This document shows, piece by piece, positions 46,151 through 54,296 of a DNA stretch of 64,000 bases. The stretch spans positions 1,504,001 through 1,568,000 of the forward strand of contig NZ_CP120361.1 of NCBI RefSeq assembly GCF_029457495.1, given 5' to 3'. The stretch is from Chelativorans sp. AA-79. Its GTDB lineage: Bacteria; Pseudomonadota; Alphaproteobacteria; Rhizobiales; Rhizobiaceae. A model generated the notes under the pieces. The model saw nothing but the letters and a program-made list of their open reading frames with translations. It was not told the DNA's origin and did no database searches. Positions within the stretch are counted from its first letter, which is position 1. Each line of letters opens with the position of its first letter. The position numbers and the translations under genes were made by a program.

Positions 46151-47443
46151 ATGTCCCGCATCGTTGTTCTCGGCGCCGGCCTGGGCGGCGTCATCATGGC
46201 CTACGAGATGAAGGACAAGATGCGTCCCTCGGACGAACTGACCGTCATCAATCTCGGCTCCACCTATTCCTTCGTTCCCTCCAATCCCTGGGTAGCCGTC
46301 GGTTGGCGTGAGCCGGAGGAGGTCACCGTCGATCTCGCGCCCATCTTCGAACATCGCGGTATCAACCTGAGGCCGGAAGGCGCAAGACGGGTGATGGCAT
46401 CGGAAAACCGTGTCGCGCTCAACGACGGTACATTCGTCGACTACGACTACCTGATCGTGGCCACAGGCCCCGATCTCGCCTTCGACGAGGTGCCCGGGCT
46501 GGGGCCGGAAGGCCACACCCAGTCGATCTGTCAGGTCGATCATGCGGTGGAGGCGAAGCGCGCGTTCGATACGCTGCTGAAGGAGCCGGGCCCGATCGTG
46601 GTCGGCGCGGTCCATGGTGCATCCTGCTTCGGCCCGGCCTACGAGTTCGCCTTCATCCTCGACACGGCGCTCCGGCAGGCAAGGAAGCGTGACCAGGTGC
46701 CAATCACCTTCGTCACGCCGGAGCCCTATATCGGCCATCTCGGCCTCGACGGGGTGGGCGACACCAAGGGTCTTATCGAAAGCGCCATGCGCGAGCGCCA
46801 CATCAAGTGGATCACCAACGCCAAGGTGGCGAAGGTGGAGCCCGGCCGGATGTATGTGGAGGAGGTCAACGAGGCTGGCGAGACCGCAGCCAAGCACGAG
46901 CTTCCCTTCGCCTTCTCGATGATGCTGCCCGCTTTCCGGGGCGTGCCGGCGGTTTACGGTATCGAAGGGCTCGTGAATCCGCGCGGCTTCGTCACGGTGG
47001 ACAAGCACCAGCGCAACGAGGCGTTTCCGAATATCTTCGCCATCGGCGTGTGCGTGGCCATTCCGCCGGTCGGCAAGACGCCGCTGCCCGTCGGCGTGCC
47101 GAAGACCGGCTTCATGATCGAGTCGATGGTTTCGGCCACGGCAGAGAACATCGCCGCCCTGCTGAGGGGCGAGAAGCCGAGGGCGGTCGCCTCCTGGAAT
47201 GCGGTCTGCCTCGCTGATTTCGGCGACGAGGGCATCGCCTTCGTGGCGCAGCCGCAGATTCCGCCGCGCAACGTCAACTGGTCCTCGCAAGGCCGCTGGG
47301 TGCACGCGGCCAAGATCGGCTTCGAGAAGTACTTCCTGCACAAGGTTCGGCAAGGCAAGGCGGAGACCTTCTACGAGAACCTCGCCCTGCACATGCTCGG
47401 CATTCGGAAACTCAAGGAAATCGAGATCGAGCCGGGCGAATGA
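46151..47443 (+). CDS. sqr: Sulfide:quinone oxidoreductase
   Basis: FAD enzyme of 430 residues that oxidises sulfide to polysulfide and passes electrons to quinone at the membrane. The FAD-binding motif is VVLGAGLGGVIMAYEM at the N-terminus. Three cysteines correspond to the redox cysteines of characterised SQRs: Cys127 (SICQVD), Cys159 (GASCFGP) and Cys353 (NAVCLADFGD). The C-terminal helices (KIGFEKYFLHKVRQG) fit the monotopic membrane anchor. The start at 46151 has AAGGAGAAG upstream. It is the first gene of the operon repressed by BigR. Confidence 0.9.
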   Translation: MSRIVVLGAGLGGVIMAYEMKDKMRPSDELTVINLGSTYSFVPSNPWVAVGWREPEEVTVDLAPIFEHRGINLRPEGARRVMASENRVALNDGTFVDYDYLIVATGPDLAFDEVPGLGPEGHTQSICQVDHAVEAKRAFDTLLKEPGPIVVGAVHGASCFGPAYEFAFILDTALRQARKRDQVPITFVTPEPYIGHLGLDGVGDTKGLIESAMRERHIKWITNAKVAKVEPGRMYVEEVNEAGETAAKHELPFAFSMMLPAFRGVPAVYGIEGLVNPRGFVTVDKHQRNEAFPNIFAIGVCVAIPPVGKTPLPVGVPKTGFMIESMVSATAENIAALLRGEKPRAVASWNAVCLADFGDEGIAFVAQPQIPPRNVNWSSQGRWVHAAKIGFEKYFLHKVRQGKAETFYENLALHMLGIRKLKEIEIEPGE

Positions 47444-47472
47444 ACGCACGGCCAACCCCAAGGAGAATGACA

Positions 47473-47676
47473 ATGACCCTCGATCGCACCGTCATGATGT
47501 TTGCCGGCTTCATGGTGCTCGCCTCGCTGGCACTCGGCTTCTACGTCTCGCCCTATTGGTATCTCCTGACCGCCTTTGTCGGGCTCAACCTGATGCAGGC
47601 GTCGCTCACCGGCTTCTGCCCGGCCGCCATGGTCTTCAAGAAGCTCGGCGTAAAACCGGGCACGGCTTTCAAATAG
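47473..47676 (+). CDS. DUF2892 (YgaP-type) membrane protein
   Basis: Protein of 67 residues with two transmembrane helices and the conserved MQASLTGFCPAAMVFKKLG stretch containing a single Cys, as in the membrane part of the YgaP rhodanese. Such proteins accompany sulfur-handling genes and may help move persulfide sulfur or thiocyanate across the membrane. AAGGAG lies upstream of the ATG at 47473. It sits between sqr and the adaptor gene. Confidence 0.88.
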   Translation: MTLDRTVMMFAGFMVLASLALGFYVSPYWYLLTAFVGLNLMQASLTGFCPAAMVFKKLGVKPGTAFK

Positions 47677-47684
47677 GCGGAACC

Positions 47685-48683
47685 ATGGCGCGCTTTAACC
47701 TCCTCGTTGTCCTGCTGCTCGCGGCCGCCGCCGCTCATCCCGCCCTGGCCGGCGAATTCACGGTGAACACGATCGTCATACCTGAGATGAAAGCCGTCTT
47801 CGGCCAGGTGCGAAGCCGCACGGTCGTGCCGGCGCGCGCCCGCACCGGCGGCACCATCCGCGCCATCGATGTCACCGAAGGCAGCGAGGTGGAAGAGGGG
47901 CAGGTGGTCGCCATTGTCGTTGATGACAAGATCGCGCTCGAGTTGGATGCGGCGGAGGCGAGGATCAAGGAGGTCTCTTCGCAGCTCGACAACGCTCGAA
48001 CCGAGCTCGATCGCGCCGAGCAGCTCCTCGCCCGCGGCGTCGTCTCACAGGGACATGTGGACCAGGCCAGGACCCAGTTCGAAGTCGCCAGCAATCAGCT
48101 TGCGGCGGCGGAGGCGAGCAAGGCCGTGCTGGAGCAGCGGGCCCGGGAGGGCGAGGTTCTTGCGCCGGCCACCGGCCGTGTCCTCACGGTGCCGGTCACC
48201 CCCGGCTCCGTTGTCCTGTCCGGCGAGGAGGTGGCGCGCATTGCCTCCGGTCAATATTATCTTCGCCTCTCCCTGCCGGAGCGACACGCCGCCGAGATCA
48301 GGGAAGGGGCCATTGTGCGTCTCGGCCAGCGCGGCCTTCGCGGTAGTGCTGCGGCGGAAACGGAGTTCGAGGGCCGCATCGCAAAAGTCTACCCGGAGAT
48401 TTCGGAAGGTCGCGTGATCGCCGATGTCGAGGTGGCGGGCCTCGGCGACTATTTTGTCAACGAGCGCACGCTCGTGTGGATTCCCGTCGGCAGCCGCGAT
48501 GTTGTCGCCGTGCCGCCCGAGGCGATAACGACGCGGCACGGCATCGACTATGTCAGCCTGGCGACAGCCGATGGGCCGACGGACATCGCCGTCATTCTGG
48601 GCGAGAGCATCGCCGATGCCACCGGAGAGCGGATCGAGATCCTGAGCGGTCTGCGGGCGGGCGACAAGGTGCTCGTCCCATGA
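47685..48683 (+). CDS. RND periplasmic adaptor in the sulfide operon
   Basis: Membrane fusion protein of 332 residues with a signal peptide (about 1-22, ending PALA-GE). It has the barrel-sandwich halves (GGTIRAIDVTEGSEVEEGQ near residue 51 and GEVLAPATGRVLTVPVTPG near 155) flanking a helical hairpin, then the beta-barrel domain. It starts nine bases after the DUF2892 gene and its stop overlaps the pump start, so expression is coupled to sqr. Confidence 0.9.
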   Translation: MARFNLLVVLLLAAAAAHPALAGEFTVNTIVIPEMKAVFGQVRSRTVVPARARTGGTIRAIDVTEGSEVEEGQVVAIVVDDKIALELDAAEARIKEVSSQLDNARTELDRAEQLLARGVVSQGHVDQARTQFEVASNQLAAAEASKAVLEQRAREGEVLAPATGRVLTVPVTPGSVVLSGEEVARIASGQYYLRLSLPERHAAEIREGAIVRLGQRGLRGSAAAETEFEGRIAKVYPEISEGRVIADVEVAGLGDYFVNERTLVWIPVGSRDVVAVPPEAITTRHGIDYVSLATADGPTDIAVILGESIADATGERIEILSGLRAGDKVLVP

Positions 48684-51600
48684 AGCTCGGCATCGCCGGC
48701 GGGCTCACCCGCGCCTTCATCGCCTCTCCGCTCACACCGCTCTTTCTGCTTGCGGCTTTCGCGCTCGGTCTCGTGGCTCTCGTCACCCTCCCGCGCGAGG
48801 AGGAGCCGCAGATCTCCGTGCCGATGGTCGACATCCATGTCCAGGCCAACGGCCTGAAGGCGGAGGATGCGGTCAAGCTCGTGACGGAACCGCTGGAAGC
48901 CATCGTCAAGAGCATCGACGGTGTCGAGCATGTCTATTCCCAGACCCAGGACGACGGGGCGCTGGTGACGGCCCGCTTCCTGGTCGGCACGAGTGCCGAT
49001 GCCGCGATCCTGCGCGTCCACGAGAAGGTGCGAGCCAATATGGATCGCATTCCCGTCGGCATCCCCGAGCCGCTCATCGTCGGCCGTGGCATAGACGACG
49101 TCGCCATCGTCGTCGTCACGCTTACGCCAGCCCCGGAGGCGGCGGAGCGCTGGACGGCCAACGGGCTGACGCGCCTTGCACGCGAGTTGCAGGTCGAGGT
49201 GGCGAAGCTCCCCGACATCGGCCTCACCTATATCGTCGGCGAGCAGCCCGAGGAAATCCGCATCGAGCCCGACCCCGAAAAGCTGTCGCTCTACGGCATC
49301 ACGCTGCAGCAGCTTTCCGCCAAGGTGGAGGGGGCCAATCGCTCGTTCCAGGCGGCAACCGTGCGTGAAGGAGGCGGGCAGCGCATGTTGCTCGCCGGCC
49401 AGACGCTGCAGACGCAAAGCGAGATCGGCAATCTTCTCATCACGGCCCGCGACGGCCGGCCCGTCTATGTGCGCGACGTGGCCCAGGTGGTGCTTGCGGC
49501 CGAGCCGAACGAAAGCCGTGTCACGGAGGTGCGCAAGACGGAGGAGGGGCTTGAACGCCTGCCTGCCGTCTCCCTCGCGATCGCCAAGCGGCCCGGCACC
49601 AATGCCGTCGTCATCGCCGAGACCATCATCCACCGGCTGGAGCAGGTGCGCGGGCAGATCTTCCCCGAAGATGTCGAGATGACGGTCACGCGCGACTATG
49701 GCGAGACGGCCAATGAGAAGGCAAACGAGCTGCTCTTTCATCTGGGGCTGGCCACGGTCTCCATTGTACTCCTCGTCGCTTTCGCGATCGGCTGGCGGGA
49801 GGCGCTGGTCGTCGCGGTGGTGATCCCCACGACGATCCTGCTCACGCTCTTTGCCTCGCGCGTCATGGGCTACACGCTCAACCGCGTGAGCCTCTTCGCG
49901 CTCATCTTCTCGATCGGCATCCTGGTGGACGACGCCATCGTGGTGATCGAGAACATCGCGCGCCATTGGGCGATGAAGGACGGCCGCACGCGCGCCCAAG
50001 CGGCGATCGAGGCCGTCGCGGAGGTCGGCAACCCCACCATCGTGGCGACGCTCACGGTGGTCGCAGCCCTCCTGCCCATGCTGTTCGTGTCGGGCATGAT
50101 GGGGCCCTATATGAGCCCGATCCCGGCGAACGCATCCGCCGCGATGCTGTTTTCCTTCTTCGTGGCCGTCATGCTGACGCCCTGGCTGATGCTGAAATTT
50201 GCGGGGAAGGGCGGGGAAGGCCCTGCCCACGGGCATGGCGACGACCATGGCGGCCGGCTCGGGAAGGCTTATATGGCGATAGCCCGGCCGATCCTAAGAT
50301 CGCGTCTGCGCGCCTGGATCTTCCTGCTGTTGGTCGGCGTCGCCACGCTCGCGTCCCTGGTGCTCTTCTACACCAAGGACGTGACGGTCAAGCTGCTTCC
50401 CTTCGACAACAAGACGGAACTGCAGGTGGTCGTCGACTTGCCCGAAGGCGCATCGGTGGAGGATACCGATCGTGCCTTGCAGCAGATCGTCAACCGCCTG
50501 GCTTCGGTTCCGGAGGTCGTCTCTTTCCAGAGCTATGCGGGCACCTCTGCCCCGTTCAACTTCAACGGCCTGGTGCGCCACTACTACCTGCGTTCGTCCC
50601 CGGAGCTGGGAGATGTGCAGGTCAACCTCCTGCCGAAAGATGAGCGCGATCGCGCCAGCCACGACATTGCACTTGAGCTGCGAGAGCGCCTGGCGGGCCT
50701 CGGCTTGCCGGACGGGACGGCGATCAAGGTCGTCGAGCCGCCGCCGGGGCCGCCGGTCATGGGGACCCTGCTCGCCGAGATCTATGGTCCCGACCCGGAG
50801 ACCAGGCGCGCTGTCGCGGCAAAGGTGCGTAATATCTTCGAGAGCGTTCCCTTCATCGTCGATGTGGACGACTCCTACGGCGTCCGGCACGAACGAGTGC
50901 GGCTCGGCATCGATCAGGACAATCTCGAATACCACAAGGTCGAACAGGCCGACGTCTACGACGCGATCCGTGCGCTCTACTCCGGTTCGACCGTCGGCTA
51001 TTCGCATCGTGGAGGCGGGCGGCAGCCGATCCCGATCCGCATTGCGCTGCCAAAAGGCGAAAAAGTGATCAATGAAAGGGCGCTGGCCACGCCGGTGCCG
51101 GCCAATGCGCTGCCGGGCGGGCGAGGCATCGTCGAACTCGGGGATGTCGTCACAGTGACGCGGGAGCCGGCATCGTTCCCGATCTTCCGCCACAACGGCC
51201 GTGCGGCCGAGATGGTGACGGCGGAGCTTGCCGGGCAGTTCGAGGCTCCGGTCTACGGGATGATGGCGGTGGCCGATGCCATCGAAGAGGCCGATTGGGG
51301 CGACGTGCCGAAACCCGTGATCGCGCTCAATGGCCAGCCCGACGACGAGTCGGTTCCGACATTGCTCTGGGATGGCGAGTGGGAGGTGACCTGGGTGACC
51401 TTCCGCGACATGGGCGCGGCCTTCATGGTCGCCATTCTGGGCATCTACATCCTCGTCGTCGCCCAGTTCGGCTCCTTCAAGCTGCCGCTGGTCATCCTGA
51501 CACCGATCCCGCTCACCTTCATCGGCATCATGCTCGGGCACTGGCTGTTCGGCGCGCCTTTTTCGGCGACTTCCATGATCGGCTTCATCGCGCTTGCCGG

Positions 51601-51949
51601 CATCATCGTGCGCAACTCGATCCTGCTTGTGGACTTCATCCGTCATGCGCATACGCCCGAGCGGCCACTGATCGATGTGCTTCTGCAGGCTGGTGCCATA
51701 CGCTTCAAGCCGATCCTGCTCACCGCGATCGCGGCGATGATCGGCGCGGCGGTCATCCTCGCCGACCCGATCTTCCAGGGCCTGGCAATCTCACTGCTCT
51801 TCGGGCTTGCATCTTCGACCGCGCTCACCGTGCTGGTCATCCCGGCGATCTATGTGGCGCTGAGGGGAAAGCGCGGCGGCACTCTCGAACTGGACCAGGA
51901 CCCAGACAGGCCGGTCTCTGTGGACGGAAACGAATTGAGGGTCGTCTAG
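48680..51949 (+). CDS. RND efflux permease in the sulfide operon
   Basis: RND permease of 1089 residues with N-terminal PREEEPQISVPMVDI, the paired proton-relay aspartates Asp417-Asp418 (GILVDDAIV) in helix 4, and helix 10 reading GIIVRNSILLVDF. The Lys of AcrB in that helix is replaced by Arg, as in a distinct subgroup of RND pumps. A His/Gly-rich loop (HGHGDDHGG) lies at about residue 516. It is translationally coupled to the adaptor. Its cargo is unknown; being in a BigR operon suggests a sulfur compound or a toxic product formed under sulfide. Confidence 0.9.
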   Translation: MKLGIAGGLTRAFIASPLTPLFLLAAFALGLVALVTLPREEEPQISVPMVDIHVQANGLKAEDAVKLVTEPLEAIVKSIDGVEHVYSQTQDDGALVTARFLVGTSADAAILRVHEKVRANMDRIPVGIPEPLIVGRGIDDVAIVVVTLTPAPEAAERWTANGLTRLARELQVEVAKLPDIGLTYIVGEQPEEIRIEPDPEKLSLYGITLQQLSAKVEGANRSFQAATVREGGGQRMLLAGQTLQTQSEIGNLLITARDGRPVYVRDVAQVVLAAEPNESRVTEVRKTEEGLERLPAVSLAIAKRPGTNAVVIAETIIHRLEQVRGQIFPEDVEMTVTRDYGETANEKANELLFHLGLATVSIVLLVAFAIGWREALVVAVVIPTTILLTLFASRVMGYTLNRVSLFALIFSIGILVDDAIVVIENIARHWAMKDGRTRAQAAIEAVAEVGNPTIVATLTVVAALLPMLFVSGMMGPYMSPIPANASAAMLFSFFVAVMLTPWLMLKFAGKGGEGPAHGHGDDHGGRLGKAYMAIARPILRSRLRAWIFLLLVGVATLASLVLFYTKDVTVKLLPFDNKTELQVVVDLPEGASVEDTDRALQQIVNRLASVPEVVSFQSYAGTSAPFNFNGLVRHYYLRSSPELGDVQVNLLPKDERDRASHDIALELRERLAGLGLPDGTAIKVVEPPPGPPVMGTLLAEIYGPDPETRRAVAAKVRNIFESVPFIVDVDDSYGVRHERVRLGIDQDNLEYHKVEQADVYDAIRALYSGSTVGYSHRGGGRQPIPIRIALPKGEKVINERALATPVPANALPGGRGIVELGDVVTVTREPASFPIFRHNGRAAEMVTAELAGQFEAPVYGMMAVADAIEEADWGDVPKPVIALNGQPDDESVPTLLWDGEWEVTWVTFRDMGAAFMVAILGIYILVVAQFGSFKLPLVILTPIPLTFIGIMLGHWLFGAPFSATSMIGFIALAGIIVRNSILLVDFIRHAHTPERPLIDVLLQAGAIRFKPILLTAIAAMIGAAVILADPIFQGLAISLLFGLASSTALTVLVIPAIYVALRGKRGGTLELDQDPDRPVSVDGNELRVV

Positions 51950-51997
51950 CATACGGCCAGACCGGTTTTAGTTCTGCCTCGTTGGGGCGCAATGCGG

Positions 51998-52384
51998 TTA
52001 TAGGCTTGCCACTGCCTCTTGCAGCATTCGCCTCACGTCTTCGGCGACGTCGGCGAGCGTTGGGTTGTCGACCGCAACCATCGAAGCGGCCGGATCAACG
52101 GCAGCCACCTCCACCGTCCCTGGCGCCGTCTCGATGACGATCACGTTGCATGGCAACATGGTCCCGATCTTGTCTTCGGCCTTGAGGGCTCTCCAAGCAA
52201 AATGAGGGTTACAGGCGCCCAAGATGGTATAGGGCTTGAAGTCTACACCCAGCTTGTTCTTCATCGTTGCTTTTACGTCGATTGTGGTTAGGACGCCAAA
52301 ACCTTTGGCGGCGAGAGCCGTCGTCACGCGTGCGACGGCGTCTTGGAATGGCATATCGATTGTCTTGGTGAAATAGTAGCTCAT
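51998..52384 (-). CDS. DUF302 domain protein
   Basis: Protein of 128 residues. It matches the DUF302 pattern: YYFTKTIDMPFQDAVARVT, then GFGVLTTIDVKATMKNKLG, YTILGACNPHFAWRAL, and LLPCN-type VIVIE strands with Cys residues in GACNP and LPCNV. The fold is known but the function is not; such proteins often occur near thiol, sulfur or oxygen-limited respiration genes. I start at 52384 (MSYYF). It is convergent with the RND pump gene. Confidence 0.88.
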   Translation of the reverse strand: MSYYFTKTIDMPFQDAVARVTTALAAKGFGVLTTIDVKATMKNKLGVDFKPYTILGACNPHFAWRALKAEDKIGTMLPCNVIVIETAPGTVEVAAVDPAASMVAVDNPTLADVAEDVRRMLQEAVASL

Positions 52385-52486
52385 TGGTGACCCGTACTCA
52401 TTTGCACGGCAGGTGGACCGGCACTCGGTATCACCCCCGCCCGCTACAACTGCGAAGGCAATTAGGTGACGCGCAGATGTATTGCA

Positions 52487-52500
52487 TTGACGCAGAGCAA
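52487..52500. promoter_or_regulatory. Weak FNR/FixK-like box before the DUF302 gene
   Basis: TTGAC-GCAG-AGCAA resembles the TTGAT-N4-ATCAA consensus but its second half has two departures from it. It lies 103 bases before the DUF302 start. It is listed only because five better boxes lie in the next 9 kb. Confidence 0.25.
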
Positions 52501-52593
52501 AACACACGACGCTCACGCGTGTTCCGTCACTTCTGCGCGGTGACATAGAGCGTCCTATCTCTTTCGACGGGACTCTCGTCTCGCGAGGGGTGC

Positions 52594-53043
52594 CTAGGCG
52601 GCTTTGGCCGCTCGCCCCGACAGCCGGTCGATCGAAATGCGAAAGAAGACCTCCGGCTCGTATTTGGACAGAGGTGGCGTTACCGGCTTAAGGTCCCCCG
52701 GCTCCCACCAGTCGGCATGCCTGCTCAAGAGCGACCACGCACGATCCCGCTCGCGCTTGTGCCCGATGCGGTCCGGCAGTTCCTCGAACCGTCCGTCGAC
52801 AATGACGCTACGCCATTCTTCGCCATGTCCACACTCCTCGACGAGGACCGACACCAGCGGGTTCTCCCTCATCCATTCGATCTTCCTGCCGGGGAGGGAG
52901 AACGCATAAAGGTGATCGCCAGCGTAGGCGTAGTAGATGGGAACGACGTACGGCTGCTTGCCTTTTGCACAAGCCAGGCGCGCAAGGCGGTTGTCGGCCA
53001 GCATCTTCCTGCATTCGGTCTCGCTCAGGGTGAGGATAAACAT
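52594..53043 (-). CDS. Pyridoxamine 5'-phosphate oxidase-like FMN-binding protein
   Basis: Protein of 149 residues with the split-barrel fold of the Pyridox_ox_2 group: ETECRKMLADNRLARLACA at the start, the PYVVPIYYAYAGDHLYAFS strand pair, then GRKIEWMRENPLVSVLVEE and WRSVIVDGRFEEL. Members bind FMN or F420; most are flavin-linked redox proteins of unknown substrate, often induced at low oxygen. The start at 53043 (MFILTL) is the family's usual one. It is a single gene between the DUF302 gene and the efflux operon. Confidence 0.85.
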   Translation of the reverse strand: MFILTLSETECRKMLADNRLARLACAKGKQPYVVPIYYAYAGDHLYAFSLPGRKIEWMRENPLVSVLVEECGHGEEWRSVIVDGRFEELPDRIGHKRERDRAWSLLSRHADWWEPGDLKPVTPPLSKYEPEVFFRISIDRLSGRAAKAA

Positions 53044-53095
53044 CAGCCTGTCTCCTGTCCTCACAGATCAATCTTGGCGGGAGGGCATGTCACGC

Positions 53096-54292
53096 CTACT
53101 CGCGTCGCTCTGCGCGGCTGTTGTCGGCGAGGGTATCAGCCGGATGCAATACCACGATATCTCCGGATGTTACCCCGCCAAGAATTTGGGCCACTTCATC
53201 GTTCATATGGCCGATCTCCACGGCAGTCTGCTTCACGCGATCGCCTGTAAGCAGGAACACGTTCCAATCGCTCCCGTTCCGGAACAGGGCGCTGATGGGC
53301 ACCTGCAGGCAGTCGGCACATTCCCAGATGGCCAGTTCCACGAAAACGCGGTAGCCGTGCCCCAGCCGACCATCGCCCTCGTCGAGATCGAGAACGGTGT
53401 TGACGCGCTGCTCCTCGATGCCGAGGGCGGAGACTTTCGTAAAGGCGGCGGGATCGACGCGGCGGACGGTGGCCTCAAGGCTGCGCTCACCGCCCCAGTC
53501 CCGCACGAGCGCCTTGGTTCCGGGGCCGATGCGGACGGCATCGGCCGACAGAAGGTCGGCCACGATTTCGAGGTCTGTGGTGTTGCCGATATCCGCGATG
53601 CGCGCGCCGGCCGCCACAGCCTGTTCGCTCTTGGCCGCCACGGCGAGCACGACACCGTCCACGGGCGCGAGAACATCGACGCAGCAGCCTTTAGCATCCA
53701 AAGCTGCGGACCCCGGCTGCATGAGGCGGGCCTCCGCGCTCGCAAGCTCCGCGCGGCGGAACCCGACCGTCGCCTTTGCGGCTTCCACTGCCGCCTTCTG
53801 CAGTTCGAATTCATTCGTTGCGCGGTGCAAAGCGCTCTCGGAAATGACGCCTGGCACCGCCAGCTTGAGCGCGCGGCCGAGTTCCGTCTCGGCAAGGCGC
53901 AGGGCGGTCTCGGCGCGTTGCAGCTCGCTCTCGGCAATGCCCACGCCGGAGCGCGCGGCATCGCGAGCGGCGAGCAGTTCGGCCTCGGTGCGCCTGTCGA
54001 TCAGCGGCGGGGCGAGCGGATGGATCGCCGCGACCACGGTTTCGCCGGCCTTTACGCGATCGCCCTCGTTGAGCAGGGTGCGCGAAAGTTGCCCGGCGAT
54101 CGGAGCGGAGACGGCATACACCTCGCGAACCCGCGTGACGCCTTCCTCACGGATCGTCACCTTCATCGGTCCCTGCTTCACTTCAGCCACGTCGACGAGG
54201 GCCGGCTGCTCGCGCAGGGACCAGGCCAAGAGGGCGATCACCGCGACGGCGGCAAGCCCGAAGAGAATGCGTTTGAACCAGGGGGATTTCAT
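53096..54292 (-). CDS. HlyD-family adaptor of an ABC-type efflux system
   Basis: Protein of 398 residues anchored by one N-terminal helix (about 8-25). It has the HlyD/MacA pattern: GVTRVREVYAVSAPIAGQLSR near residue 51, a long helical hairpin at about 100-195, then CVDVLAPVDGVVLAVAAKSEQAV and a beta-barrel with a GYRVFVELAIWECADCLQVP segment. It lies four bases after the permease gene and 3' to the ATPase gene. Together they form a DevABC- or MacAB-like exporter that would carry lipids, peptides or toxic compounds out of the inner membrane. Confidence 0.88.
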   Translation of the reverse strand: MKSPWFKRILFGLAAVAVIALLAWSLREQPALVDVAEVKQGPMKVTIREEGVTRVREVYAVSAPIAGQLSRTLLNEGDRVKAGETVVAAIHPLAPPLIDRRTEAELLAARDAARSGVGIAESELQRAETALRLAETELGRALKLAVPGVISESALHRATNEFELQKAAVEAAKATVGFRRAELASAEARLMQPGSAALDAKGCCVDVLAPVDGVVLAVAAKSEQAVAAGARIADIGNTTDLEIVADLLSADAVRIGPGTKALVRDWGGERSLEATVRRVDPAAFTKVSALGIEEQRVNTVLDLDEGDGRLGHGYRVFVELAIWECADCLQVPISALFRNGSDWNVFLLTGDRVKQTAVEIGHMNDEVAQILGGVTSGDIVVLHPADTLADNSRAERRE

Positions 54293-54296
54293 TGGA

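Noticed and set aside
45986..47473. Long minus-strand open frame (495 codons) opposite sqr
   Set aside because: It mirrors the SQR gene, which has all the expected motifs on the plus strand; no ribosome site or domain on the minus strand.
48548..50248. Long minus-strand open frame (566 codons) opposite the RND pump
   Set aside because: Antisense shadow of the RND gene; composition is typical of reversed transporter sequence.
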